Positions 42,836 to 51,262 of a stretch of 64,000 nucleotides of DNA are shown piece after piece. Source of the DNA: JAGXLC01 sp041686375 (lineage in GTDB: Bacteria > Bacteroidota > Bacteroidia > Bacteroidales > UBA12077); NCBI GenBank assembly GCA_041686375.1, contig JAWLEB010000006.1, positions 1-64,000 on the forward strand. Direction: 5' to 3'. Position 1 is the first letter of the stretch. Each line of letters starts with the position of its first letter. Made by a program: the position numbers and the translations under genes. The notes under the pieces are model-generated. The model worked only from the letters and a program-made list of their open reading frames with translations. It ran no database searches and was not told where the DNA came from.

Positions 42836-43879
42836 TCAACTGTTTAAAAAAGAATTCTTAAGATAATTATCTATTTTGATAAAGAAATCCGCGCTTACCG
42901 TGTCCGGCAACCGGAGAATCCGTTGAATCCGTGTCACTGTGTCCGTCTTTTGACGGATCCGCGTTCTATTCCTCTCCTTTTGTCTACAATTTATAAATGA
43001 GGGGTTCATTGACTTCACCAACTTATCTGTAATTTCTTCCATCTCTGAAAACCAATTATAACCTAATGGATTAATAGGAACCACTTCAGCATCCAGTTCC
43101 TTAGCAATTACCTGCGCATTATCTGTGCTGAATTGTTCCTGAATAAATATTGTTTTTATATTATTCTCCTCTGCCTTTTGAATCAATTCCTCCATCTTAA
43201 GCGAAGAGGGCTCTTTACCCTCTATTTCAATTGGTATTTGCTTAAGCTCATAATCTCTTGCAAGATAGGATAATGCAGGATGAAAAATTAAAAATGTCCT
43301 ATTATCAACTGTAGCAAACTGTTTTTTCATATAGGCATCAAGCATATCAAGCTGATGTAAAAACTCTGTATAATTTTCCTGGTATTTTTCATCATTGTCT
43401 GAATTCAGCTTTCGGAGCATATTATAGATAGTTTTTGCCTGTTTCCTCACAGATTTTGGGGACATCCAAATATGCGGGTCCGTACCATGAGAATGATTAT
43501 GTCCTCCATGTGAATTGACTTCATCGGTAATCAAATCCACACCTTCCGACTGATCAAATACCTCCATTCGAGAATTTAATGATCTGATTTTAGGCATCCA
43601 TGCCTTTTCAAAAACCAGATGTCCTATTTCTAAGTAGGCCTTTGATTTATTCAACTTTTGCATTTGCCGGGGTGAAGGTTCGTAAGTTACAGGATTAGCT
43701 CCCGGCGGAACCATAACGTTTACATCGAATTCGTCTCCGCCTATCTGTTCTATGAAGTATTTTTGCGGTAAAATACTTACAGAAATGACTGTTTTTTCTT
43801 CTGAAGATGTTGATTTATCTTTTCCACAAGAAGAAAATAAAAGCACCGAAATAAAAAGAAATATTGCATATCTGACCAT
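42836..43879 (-). CDS. znuA: Zinc ABC transporter substrate-binding lipoprotein with abnormal C-terminus
   Basis: A 347-residue ZnuA-like binding protein. Residues 1-18 are a lipoprotein signal (LLFSSCGK, lipobox Cys18). The two-lobed fold has QKYFIEQIGGDEFDVNVMVPPGANPVTYEPSPRQM, the His-rich zinc-capturing loop HGGHNHSHGTDPHIW (about 124-138), FLIFHPALSYLARDY and TIFIQEQFSTDNAQVIAKEL. The normal fold ends near residue 291. The last 50 or so residues (about 296-347; DNA 42836-42994) are basic and unlike the family; their DNA contains repeated AATCCG/GTGTCCG-like words. The extension probably comes from insertion of a non-coding repeat or a frameshift. Transport is likely still possible because the core is intact. 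Confidence 0.85.
   Translation of the reverse strand: MVRYAIFLFISVLLFSSCGKDKSTSSEEKTVISVSILPQKYFIEQIGGDEFDVNVMVPPGANPVTYEPSPRQMQKLNKSKAYLEIGHLVFEKAWMPKIRSLNSRMEVFDQSEGVDLITDEVNSHGGHNHSHGTDPHIWMSPKSVRKQAKTIYNMLRKLNSDNDEKYQENYTEFLHQLDMLDAYMKKQFATVDNRTFLIFHPALSYLARDYELKQIPIEIEGKEPSSLKMEELIQKAEENNIKTIFIQEQFSTDNAQVIAKELDAEVVPINPLGYNWFSEMEEITDKLVKSMNPSFINCRQKERNRTRIRQKTDTVTRIQRILRLPDTVSADFFIKIDNYLKNSFLNS
42850..42975. repeat. Repeat-like CCG-rich stretch inside znuA 3' end
   Basis: This piece carries several related words (AAATCCGCG, GAATCCGTTGAATCCGTGTC, GTGTCCGTC, GGATCCGCG) within 90 bases, is more GC-rich than its neighbours and is unlike any ZnuA coding sequence. It resembles the degenerate intergenic repeats with AATCCGTGT words found in many Bacteroidota genomes, judged from memory only. 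Confidence 0.5.
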
Positions 43880-43934
43880 TTATTAAAAATTTTAAAAATT
43901 ACTCACCTAAACAATTTAGAATAAATAAAAATAT

Positions 43935-43942
43935 CAAATTTA
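43935..43942 (-). promoter_or_regulatory. -7 element for the znuACB operon
   Basis: On the minus strand this is TAAATTTG (TAnnTTTG), 55 bases before the znuA ATG. I could not identify a Zur-like operator nearby. Confidence 0.5.
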
Positions 43943-44015
43943 TAAGAAAAATATCTAAAAAATAAGCCGCTTTTGATTATTCTCACATTAAGCTATGTTT
44001 AATAAAGGCTCTAAA

Positions 44016-44053
44016 ATAATAAAGAGCCTCTTGTGAAAGAAGCTCTTTATTAT
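44016..44053 (-). terminator. Intrinsic terminator of the TlpA-like lipoprotein gene
   Basis: The perfect 12-base stem ATAATAAAGAGC/GCTCTTTATTAT with a 14-base loop is followed on the minus strand by TTTTA, 30 bases past the stop. Confidence 0.75.
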
Positions 44054-44083
44054 ATAAATTTATTGTTTGTTATCTTTAATAAA

Positions 44084-45193
44084 TTACGAATCGCTATATA
44101 TTTCCTCTAATTTATCGGTAAGCTCCTCTCCTCTCAAATCTTTAGCCACTATCCTGCCCTCTTCATCTATCAGAAAATTGGCAGGAATTGCCATAACCCC
44201 ATATTCTTTCCTTGGCTCGTTTTCCCATCCATTTAAGTTTGATGCCTGTGGCCAGTTAATCTCATCATTTTCAATTGCTTTAATCCATGCATCTTTATTT
44301 TGATCCAGGGAAACTCCAACAATCTCAAAACCTTCATCATTAAATTTTCTGTAATTCTCCACAAGGATTGGATTTTCCTGTCTACATGGATTACACCATG
44401 ACGCCCAAAAATCAAGCAAAACATAGTCATCCCCAACATAATCAGAAAAAGTAATCTCCTCTCCTTCAGGATTAGGTAGTGTAAAATCAATGAAAGGCTT
44501 ACCAATTTGAACATCTGACAGAATATCTCTACGTTCCTTCAGACGCTTTCCATATTTCGTTTCTTTTACAGAAGGCGTTAAATCCGAATATAAGGAATCC
44601 AGCTCTTCATATTCAATATAAGGGAATAGTTGATTCGAAGTAATAAATGGCGATATTGTCGATTCCGTATGTTCCCAGACAAAATCCTTGATAAATTCTA
44701 TTTTATTATCTAAAACAGCCATATATTCTTCCTCAATTTGCTCTGATTTTTCGTTGTCGCCTTCCTCTTTTTTATCATGAAATTCTCTGTACAATTCCTC
44801 TATCTCTTTGTCATAATTATCAATCTTGCTCAGGAATTTTTCATATTCTTTTTGACTCTCAGAACCTGTAATTTCCAATTCATCCTCGTTATCTAAAGAA
44901 CCTTGTATTTTAATATCTGTATTTTCTATGAAAATACTCACTGGATCTGTGTCAACAACATCGAATTTAAGCAAAACCATCTCAGGATGTTCCTGAGTAC
45001 CAGAAAAACTAAATTCACCTGATTCAGCTTTAACAGAATCTACTTTCACCCATTCGAAGTCTTTTTCCTTTTCTAAATATACGTATGAATCGCCAAGTCC
45101 TTCAATGACACCTGAAATTTTATATGCCGGCTCTTTTCCACAGGATATAGCTATAAACAATATTGGTAAAAAATAAATAAATAGTTTTTTCAT
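44084..45193 (-). CDS. TlpA-like thioredoxin-fold lipoprotein with DUF4369-like N-domain
   Basis: A 369-residue lipoprotein from ATG 45193 (signal MKKLFIYFLPILFIAISCGK, lipobox Cys near residue 19). The N-terminal domain (about 25-115: ISGVIEGLGDSYVYLEKEKDF) is of the DUF4369 type found with TlpA in Bacteroidota. A helical linker precedes the thioredoxin domain (about 235-369) with the redox motif WASWCNPCRQE and the cis-Pro region MAIPANFLIDEEGRIV. It likely reduces or oxidises envelope cysteines. The longer frame to 45274 begins upstream of the promoter element and lacks a signal, so I reject it. No cytochrome gene is adjacent. Confidence 0.9.
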   Translation of the reverse strand: MKKLFIYFLPILFIAISCGKEPAYKISGVIEGLGDSYVYLEKEKDFEWVKVDSVKAESGEFSFSGTQEHPEMVLLKFDVVDTDPVSIFIENTDIKIQGSLDNEDELEITGSESQKEYEKFLSKIDNYDKEIEELYREFHDKKEEGDNEKSEQIEEEYMAVLDNKIEFIKDFVWEHTESTISPFITSNQLFPYIEYEELDSLYSDLTPSVKETKYGKRLKERRDILSDVQIGKPFIDFTLPNPEGEEITFSDYVGDDYVLLDFWASWCNPCRQENPILVENYRKFNDEGFEIVGVSLDQNKDAWIKAIENDEINWPQASNLNGWENEPRKEYGVMAIPANFLIDEEGRIVAKDLRGEELTDKLEEIYSDS

Positions 45194-45216
45194 GTCTAAT
45201 AAAAATTTTTGTTTGT

Positions 45217-45224
45217 CAAATTTA
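45217..45224 (-). promoter_or_regulatory. -7 element for the TlpA-like gene
   Basis: On the minus strand TAAATTTG lies 23 bases before ATG 45193, which supports this start over the upstream codon at 45274. I see no gene or other signal between 45225 and 45464. Confidence 0.55.
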
Positions 45225-45464
45225 TGAAAAACATAATAAGAGAAAAAGATTCCCTTATCATAAAATAATTTCATATTGAAATTGACCGGATAAATTCAAA
45301 AATCAAATTAACCGAGCCTCATTTATCATTCTGACATATCTAAAGATAAAGACACAAAGATTATTCTTTATTAATCAAGCGTTTAGACTTACAAGACGAG
45401 ATTCATCTTCTGTGTAAAATGGAATATTTTCCACAGATATAAATTATCAAGTATTGATTTTTTA

Positions 45465-46556
45465 TTATCTATTATAATAAATATCCAGCAATTGTCTTGC
45501 TGCATAAAAAGAACTTATCTTGCCATTTAAAACTTCTTCTTCCAATTGCTTAACTCTATCTTTAACTTTTCGATCCTTATAAAAATTATCTTTCAAAATC
45601 ATTTCAATGGTTTCATACATCCAATATTTTGCCTGTTGATTTCTCTTTTTCTCGAAATAACCATTTTTTCTTATATAATTGATGTATTGAAAAATTACTT
45701 CCCAGATTTCATCAATGCCCTCGTAGTGAAGAGCCGAACAGGTTAATACTTTCGGCGTCCACTCCGATTCCTTTGGTGGCAGGAGATGTAAGGCATTTTC
45801 ATATTGGTGTTTTGCCAGTTTTGATTTCTCTATATTGTCTCCATCAGCTTTTGTAATAGCTATTGCATCCGCCATTTCCATAATCCCCCTCTTGATTCCC
45901 TGCAATTCATCTCCTGCACCGGCCAACATCAACAAAAGGAAAAAATCAACCATCGAATGAACAGATGTTTCGGATTGCCCCACACCGACAGTTTCGATAA
46001 AAATGGTATCATATCCCGCTGCTTCACACAGAATGACAGTTTCCCGTGTTTTACGAGCTACACCGCCCAGTGAGTCGCCTGACGGAGAAGGCCTTATAAA
46101 AGCATTGGTCTCTCCGGATAACTTTTCCATCCTGGTCTTATCACCCAAAATACTTCCTCCGCTTCTTTCACTGGTTGGGTCCACAGCAAGAACCGCTAAC
46201 TTATGGCCAGAATTAATAATTTTCATTCCCAAAGATTCTATAAACGTACTTTTACCAACCCCTGGCACCCCTGTAATGCCAATTCTTTTAGAGTTTCCCG
46301 AATAGGGCAGACATTTTTCTATTATTTCACGTGCTTTAATATTGTGTTCTTCCAAAGAGCTTTCTATAAGGGTAATCGCCTGACCCAGTACCGTTCTGTC
46401 CCTGTTAAGAATACCTTCTACGTATTGTTCTGCAGTATATTGACTGCGTTTCAGGGATTTAAACCTTCTTACCGCATCCTTATTAATGGAAGCGGGTTGT
46501 TCTACACCTTTGGTTACATTCAGCGCACTCTCCTTTTTATCTTTATCCTTCGCCAT
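45465..46556 (-). CDS. meaB: Methylmalonyl-CoA mutase-associated GTPase
   Basis: MeaB (ArgK-like), 363 residues, is a GTP-dependent chaperone that loads and protects the adenosylcobalamin of methylmalonyl-CoA mutase. The P-loop is RIGITGVPGVGKSTFIESLG; the switch regions contain AVDPTSERSGGSILGDKTRM, RPSPSGDSLGGVARKTRE and IFIETVGVGQSE; the guanine motif is ITKADGDN. The C-terminal helix arm fits dimerisation. The mutase subunits are not in the window. Together with the acyl-CoA carboxyltransferase at 14.6 kb it indicates methylmalonyl-CoA metabolism. It follows a DUF1573 gene by 64 bases. Confidence 0.93.
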   Translation of the reverse strand: MAKDKDKKESALNVTKGVEQPASINKDAVRRFKSLKRSQYTAEQYVEGILNRDRTVLGQAITLIESSLEEHNIKAREIIEKCLPYSGNSKRIGITGVPGVGKSTFIESLGMKIINSGHKLAVLAVDPTSERSGGSILGDKTRMEKLSGETNAFIRPSPSGDSLGGVARKTRETVILCEAAGYDTIFIETVGVGQSETSVHSMVDFFLLLMLAGAGDELQGIKRGIMEMADAIAITKADGDNIEKSKLAKHQYENALHLLPPKESEWTPKVLTCSALHYEGIDEIWEVIFQYINYIRKNGYFEKKRNQQAKYWMYETIEMILKDNFYKDRKVKDRVKQLEEEVLNGKISSFYAARQLLDIYYNR

Positions 46557-46620
46557 ATTCTATTGATTATTAAATATATGTAAATGAAACAACCATGATA
46601 ACAAGATAAACATCCAAAAT

Positions 46621-47709
46621 TTATTTTTGCACAGTTCCTTGAATAGTCAATTGCACCGTTGAATTTTCAGGGTCATTGCTTATAAAATATATTGACAAAC
46701 GTTGTGGACCCTGTCTCCTGGCAGTACGGAAAGTTGCTTTAAAAGAACCAGCTTCGCCCGGTGCAATAACCGATTTATCTGGCTTGGCGGTAGTGCATCC
46801 ACAAGTAGCCCGAATTTTCCGAACAACCAAATCCCTTTTTCCTTTATTAATATACTTAAAAGTGTGTGTAACTTCAGAATTTTGCTTTGCAGTGCCAAAA
46901 TCATAGGATTTTTCTTCAAATTCTACCCGGGGAGCATTTTCGCGTTGATCGGGGGTTAAAACAGAGAAATCCTCTATAATTTTCGCACTATATGCAAGCC
47001 GGTTATTCTGGATATCTTCACCGCTAATCTTTACCGATACGCCATCCACAAAAAAGCCCCAGTCATTAACTTCAGTGGCATCTATCCTGCCCCATATAAT
47101 TCCTTCTTGTCCGGGTTGTAATTTCTCAGGTATCGTTCTTAATTCAAGATAATCTGGTACGCCAGTAAACGAAACATCAACAGGCTCATCTGAAATGTTA
47201 ATGACAGGCAATGAATCTATTTTAGACTCTGTATGTTTAACATCCGTAAAAGGCAAGTGATTCGACTTAAGCCTTAATTTCCCCATTTCATGGGGAAATT
47301 CATCTTTAACCCCCTTTTCTCTTGGCTTAACTTCTCCCCTTATTCGTAGAAGTGTATTTCTTTTCTTTGCATTAGTATGTATAACAATGGACTTATTAAA
47401 ATTGCCCGGCCTGTTTTCCGGATCAAATGTAACTTCCACATAACCCTTTTCCCCTGGCATCACTGGCTCCTCTGTCCATGAAGGTGTGGTACAGCCACAT
47501 GTAACTTCTACATCATTTATAATTAATGGCTCACTCCCTGTATTACTGAATTTAAATTTATAAGACACTTCACCTTCCGCTTCTTCAATCTTTCCAAGGT
47601 TGTGCGTGAGTTTTTCAAAATCAATAACCGGAGCTTTCTGCTGCGCAAAAACAGGGAAAGATCCTATCAATAAAAAATATACCGTGAAAAATAAGCTTAT
47701 TTTATACAT
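46621..47709 (-). CDS. Exported protein with two DUF1573 domains
   Basis: A 362-residue exported protein. A signal peptide (residues 1-22, ending FAQQ) precedes two DUF1573 immunoglobulin-like domains: about 28-130 (DFEKLTHNLGKIEE, VSYKFKFSNTGSEPLIINDVEVTCGCTTPSW) and about 250-360 (YDFGTAKQNSEVTHTFKYINKGKRDLVVRKIRATCGCTTAKP). Each carries the CGCT cysteine pair typical of the family. A divergent beta segment lies between. DUF1573 proteins are abundant in Bacteroidota envelopes; their function is not known. It may be co-transcribed with meaB. Confidence 0.87.
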   Translation of the reverse strand: MYKISLFFTVYFLLIGSFPVFAQQKAPVIDFEKLTHNLGKIEEAEGEVSYKFKFSNTGSEPLIINDVEVTCGCTTPSWTEEPVMPGEKGYVEVTFDPENRPGNFNKSIVIHTNAKKRNTLLRIRGEVKPREKGVKDEFPHEMGKLRLKSNHLPFTDVKHTESKIDSLPVINISDEPVDVSFTGVPDYLELRTIPEKLQPGQEGIIWGRIDATEVNDWGFFVDGVSVKISGEDIQNNRLAYSAKIIEDFSVLTPDQRENAPRVEFEEKSYDFGTAKQNSEVTHTFKYINKGKRDLVVRKIRATCGCTTAKPDKSVIAPGEAGSFKATFRTARRQGPQRLSIYFISNDPENSTVQLTIQGTVQK

Positions 47710-47739
47710 GACAGATTATATTATTACTAAGTTAACGAA

Positions 47740-47747
47740 CAAATTTA
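47740..47747 (-). promoter_or_regulatory. -7 element for the DUF1573 gene
   Basis: On the minus strand this is TAAATTTG, 30 bases upstream of the ATG. Confidence 0.45.
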
Positions 47748-47871
47748 TAACTTTTGTAGCGAATAAATTTCATTGAGTGAGAAACTGATTATAAAATACG
47801 TTTACATTAAACATCTGTACGAAAATTTAATTATGTTTGTTTAATTTATGTTCAGTAATTGCCAATAAAGT

Positions 47872-49062
47872 ATGCAACTTAAAGAAAAAATATTACAGTT
47901 AGCGCAAAATCATTCTGATGATACCATAAGAATACGCAGGTATTTGCACCAGTATCCGGAATTAGCAAATGAAGAAACACAAACCGCCAAATTTATAAAA
48001 CAGGAGCTTGATTCCATAGGCCTGAATTATGAAACCATATACAAGACAGGGATTGCAGGAACTTTACAGGGCCAAAATCCAAATAAAAAAGTTATTGCCC
48101 TGAGAGCTGACATTGATGCACTGCCTGTAAAGGAAGAAACAGGACTTACCTATGCATCAAAATATGAAGGTAAAATGCATGCCTGTGGCCATGATGTTCA
48201 CACAGCATCCTTATTAGGAACATTAAAAATTCTTAATGAACTTAAAGATTCTTTTGAAGGAACTATTAAATTCATTTTCCAGCCGGCTGAAGAAAAATTA
48301 CCAGGTGGAGCCAAACAGTTGATAAAAGAAGGAGTATTGGAAAATCCAAGGCCCGAACTAATTATTGGTCAACATGTATATCCTGAATTGCCCGCTGGCA
48401 AACTGGGTTTCAGACCCGGCACTTATATGGCTTCAAGCGACGAAATATTCATAACAATTAAAGGAAAAGGAGGACATGGCGCCATCCCTGACAAAATAAC
48501 AGACACAGTCCTCGTTGCTTCTCAAATAATTACCACATTACACCAAACGATTAACAGAATGGCTCCAGCTCTTACACCCACTGTTCTGTCTATAGGGAAA
48601 TTCATTGCCAATGGAACTACCAATGTAATCCCCGATATTGTAGATATTGAGGGTACATTTCGCACAATGAACGAGAACTGGCGCAAAAAAGCGCATGAAA
48701 CAATTGAAAAAACAGCAAATTCATTAGCAAAAAAATCGGAAACCAATTGCGAAATATTAATTAAAAAGGGATACCCCGTATTGATAAACCATGAGCAACT
48801 AACCCAAAAAGCTATGGAATTATCCGGTCAGCTATGGGGCGAGGAACATGTCAAACGAATTGATAAAAGAATGACAGCAGAAGATTTTGCTTATTACTCC
48901 CAAATAATCCCAGGTATATTCTACCGTCTCGGTACAGGAAATGCAAATAAAGATACACAATATCCTCTGCATAGTTCAAAATTTACGATTGATGAAAATG
49001 CCATAAAATCTGGCATAGCAACCATGGCATGGCTAGCAATTAAAAATTTAGAAAAGACTTAA
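47872..49062 (+). CDS. M20-family amidohydrolase
   Basis: A 396-residue zinc peptidase/amidohydrolase of the M20D group (hippurate hydrolase, N-acyl-amino-acid and indole-acetyl-amino-acid hydrolase type). Metal-site motifs are ALRADIDALPVKEETGL, MHACGHDVHTASLLGTL and FQPAEEKLPGGAKQLI; the lid domain contains GKGGHGAIPDKITDTV with the dimer-face His. The C-terminal MTAEDFAYYSQIIPGIFYRLGTGN supplies the last metal His region. It removes an N-acyl group from an amino acid or peptide; the acyl substrate is unknown. It is cytoplasmic (no signal) and apparently a single gene. Confidence 0.91.
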   Translation: MQLKEKILQLAQNHSDDTIRIRRYLHQYPELANEETQTAKFIKQELDSIGLNYETIYKTGIAGTLQGQNPNKKVIALRADIDALPVKEETGLTYASKYEGKMHACGHDVHTASLLGTLKILNELKDSFEGTIKFIFQPAEEKLPGGAKQLIKEGVLENPRPELIIGQHVYPELPAGKLGFRPGTYMASSDEIFITIKGKGGHGAIPDKITDTVLVASQIITTLHQTINRMAPALTPTVLSIGKFIANGTTNVIPDIVDIEGTFRTMNENWRKKAHETIEKTANSLAKKSETNCEILIKKGYPVLINHEQLTQKAMELSGQLWGEEHVKRIDKRMTAEDFAYYSQIIPGIFYRLGTGNANKDTQYPLHSSKFTIDENAIKSGIATMAWLAIKNLEKT

Positions 49063-49155
49063 ATTAAATATTATAAATTTCGAAATTAAAATTATTTAAA
49101 TTGTTTTCAAATTACTTAATTATGACAAATATTATCTTTAAAAACAAAAAATAAA

Positions 49156-49163
49156 ATACTTTT
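49156..49163 (+). promoter_or_regulatory. -7 element for the ferredoxin gene
   Basis: TACTTTTG matches TAnnTTTG and lies 40 bases before the ferredoxin ATG. The upstream element is degraded (CTTT). Confidence 0.55.
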
Positions 49164-49203
49164 GCAGTCGTAATAATTTTTTAACCTTAAAAATTACAAA
49201 AAA

Positions 49204-49371
49204 ATGGCTTACGTAATTACAGAAGATTGCACAGCATGTGGAGCATGTATAGATGAATGCCCGGTAGAAGCTATATCCGAAGGTGAAATTTATAAAATTG
49301 ACCCGGACCTTTGCACAGATTGCGGCGCATGTGCAGATGTGTGCCCGGTTGAAGCAATTCATCCGGAATAA
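49204..49371 (+). CDS. Clostridial-type 2[4Fe-4S] ferredoxin
   Basis: A 55-residue electron carrier. Two CxxCxxCxxxC motifs, Cys9-12-15-19 and Cys37-40-43-47, with CPVEAI after each, bind two [4Fe-4S] clusters. The two halves are near-duplicates, as in classical clostridial ferredoxins. It shuttles low-potential electrons, for example from pyruvate:ferredoxin oxidoreductase or to an Rnf or hydrogenase system, none of which is in the window. Start ATG at 49204. It is transcribed alone, with its own -7 element and terminator. Confidence 0.97.
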   Translation: MAYVITEDCTACGACIDECPVEAISEGEIYKIDPDLCTDCGACADVCPVEAIHPE

Positions 49372-49390
49372 TAAGATCAAACATTTTATA

Positions 49391-49417
49391 AAAGGGCTCT
49401 ACTTCCGAGCCCTTTTT
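49391..49417 (+). terminator. Intrinsic terminator of the ferredoxin gene
   Basis: The perfect 9-base stem AAAGGGCTC/GAGCCCTTT with a 7-base loop ends in a T-run, 20 bases past the stop. Confidence 0.88.
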
Positions 49418-49615
49418 GAAACCCATTAAATCAATATATAAATCAGCCTGTTCCAAGGGAAATAAGGCACCCGACCGTTTTTTTGTTTATTGGTATAAAG
49501 CATAAAAAGATGTTTTATTCTTTTTCGCGACAGACTCCTTTTAACCACCTGTAAGTTATTTGTAACAAGAATCTTTCAAGCAGAACATTTAAAAACTCTT
49601 TCCGGCCTATATATG
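49418..49615. other. Intergenic sequence without visible features
   Basis: AT-rich, with no terminator, RNA or coding signal that I can support. It separates the ferredoxin terminator from repeat copy C. Confidence 0.5.
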
Positions 49616-49742
49616 TAATGAAACCCTTATCCAACAATGTACACAAAAATTTATGTATGAAACATATGGATTCTATGGGATTTCGAAGCAAAATATAAGG
49701 ACTTTTTTAGCACTACGTATCAGATAATGAAGCTAATAAATA
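49616..49742 (-). repeat. Dispersed intergenic repeat, copy C (inverted)
   Basis: Reverse-complement copy of the repeats at 6686 and 13026. Plus-strand landmarks are GAAACCCTTATCCAACAATG, ACACAAAAATTTATG, CTATGGGAT and TATCAGATAATGAAGCTAATA. The central TTTATG/CATAAA and GTTGGATAAGGGTTT parts are best conserved; the left flank is more diverged than between A and B. Confidence 0.75.
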
Positions 49743-49806
49743 AACTTTATCCTAATACATATAAAATTTTAATATATTGTAACAAAATTTAAACATCCAT
49801 AACCCT

Positions 49807-50943
49807 ATGCTTAAAAAAGTCACCATACTAGGGGCAGGAATGGTTGGAAAAGCCATTATTCATGATCTAGTCCCTAAATACAATGTTACAGCGGTAGATA
49901 TCGATGAAACTGCATTAGAATATTGCAGAGATAACTATAACATAACTACGATACAACAAGATTTAAACGAACGTTCCTCAGTGAGTAAAATCATTAAAGA
50001 CTCTGAAATTATCATCTCAGCAGTTCCTGGTTATATGGGTTACAAAACCATGGAAACGGTAATTAAACAAGGAAAACCTATTGTCGACATCTCTTTTATG
50101 CCTGAAGATTTCATGAAACTGGACACCGTTGCAAAAAAGCACAAATTAACTGCTATAGCTGATTGTGGAGTAGCTCCGGGCATGCCAAACATTATACTTG
50201 GATACGAAAATCAAAATCTAAAAATCAATAAATTTGAATATATGGTTGGGGGGTTGCCAAAAGAAAGAAAATTTCCTTTTGAATACAAAGCTCCTTTTTC
50301 ACCGATAGATGTACTGGAAGAATATACCCGTCCGGCAAGAATGATGGAAAATGGACAAATAATTTCCAAACCCGCCATGAGCGAGCCTGAGTTGGTCTAC
50401 TTTGATGGGCTGGGACATCTCGAAGCTTTTAATACAGACGGACTGCGTTCATTATTGACTACCATGAATAAAGTTCCATACATGAAGGAAAAAACACTCC
50501 GTTATCCCGGCCATATAAAATTGATCCAGGCTCTGAAAGAATCAGGTTTTTTTAGCAATAACAAAATTGATGTTGGCAAAAGTAAGATAAGTCCAGTTGA
50601 GATTACTAACCGTATCCTGATGAACAACTGGAAACTGGGAGATACGGAGGAAGAATTCACCATTATGAAAATAATTCTAAATGGATTATCAGGAAAAAAG
50701 AATTTAAGGATTGTCTACGATTTATTTGACCAATATGATAAAGAAACCCAATTTTCATCCATGGCAAGAACAACAGGCTTCACAGCTACTGCAGCACTCC
50801 ATTTGATTAGTCAGGGAATATTTACCAAAAAGGGAGTATTCCCACCGGAATGGATTGGAAAGGATGAAAAAAGTTATAATACTATTATTGAATACCTCAA
50901 AAATAGAGGTATAATTTATAGGAAGAGTACGGAAATTATATAG
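49807..50943 (+). CDS. Saccharopine dehydrogenase-like (lysine dehydrogenase-type) oxidoreductase
   Basis: A 378-residue NAD(P)-dependent enzyme with the N-terminal Rossmann motif VTILGAGMVGKAIIHDL and the C-terminal saccharopine dehydrogenase domain. Motifs are AVPGYMGYKTMETVI, VDISFMPEDFMKLD, IADCGVAPGMPNIILGY and GLGHLEAFNTDGLRSLLTT. It resembles bacterial L-lysine 6-dehydrogenases and related enzymes more than the bifunctional saccharopine enzyme, but substrate specificity cannot be read from the sequence. No lysine pathway gene is adjacent. It lies between repeat copy C and the tRNA-His gene. Confidence 0.86.
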   Translation: MLKKVTILGAGMVGKAIIHDLVPKYNVTAVDIDETALEYCRDNYNITTIQQDLNERSSVSKIIKDSEIIISAVPGYMGYKTMETVIKQGKPIVDISFMPEDFMKLDTVAKKHKLTAIADCGVAPGMPNIILGYENQNLKINKFEYMVGGLPKERKFPFEYKAPFSPIDVLEEYTRPARMMENGQIISKPAMSEPELVYFDGLGHLEAFNTDGLRSLLTTMNKVPYMKEKTLRYPGHIKLIQALKESGFFSNNKIDVGKSKISPVEITNRILMNNWKLGDTEEEFTIMKIILNGLSGKKNLRIVYDLFDQYDKETQFSSMARTTGFTATAALHLISQGIFTKKGVFPPEWIGKDEKSYNTIIEYLKNRGIIYRKSTEII

Positions 50944-51004
50944 AATGTTTCTCTAGTATCTTAGAAACACAGCAAATAATACGCTTTAAGTATTGAGAAG
51001 ATAG

Positions 51005-51079
51005 GGTGGAAGATGGGATTTGAACCCACGCCCTCTGGAACCACAATCCAGCGCTCTAACCAACTGAGCTACATCCACC
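51005..51079 (-). tRNA. tRNA-His (anticodon GTG)
   Basis: A 75-base tRNA on the minus strand. The 5' end is GGTGGATG, counting the extra G-1 of tRNA-His, which pairs with C73. The anticodon arm is CTGGA-TTGTGGT-TCCAG with anticodon GTG at loop positions 34-36. The D arm (GCTCAGTTGGTTAGAGC) and T arm (GGTTCAAATCC) are standard. The acceptor stem has a T6-T67 mismatch. The 3' CCA is not encoded. It lies alone in the 319-base gap between the saccharopine dehydrogenase-like gene and the EF-G paralogue. Confidence 0.95.
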
Positions 51080-51163
51080 ATTTTCGAAATGCAAAGATAA
51101 GATAAATCCTTATAGAATTACAAAAAAAATAAAAATTTTATTCGGATGCATATCATAAACATG

Positions 51164-51194
51164 CTTGGTGGTTAATAAAAATTTACTAATTTTG
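51164..51194 (+). promoter_or_regulatory. Promoter of the EF-G paralogue gene
   Basis: CTTG (51164-51167), 19-base spacer, then TAATTTTG (51187-51194), an exact -7 match, 68 bases before the ATG. Confidence 0.55.
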
Positions 51195-51262
51195 GAACTT
51201 CGTCATTCAAAATAATGGTATACAATTATTTAGTATTAATTCATAAAATGCTGTAAAGAATT

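Noticed and set aside
45194..45274. N-terminal extension of the TlpA-like lipoprotein
   Set aside because: It lies across the -7 element and would bury the lipoprotein signal in the protein interior.
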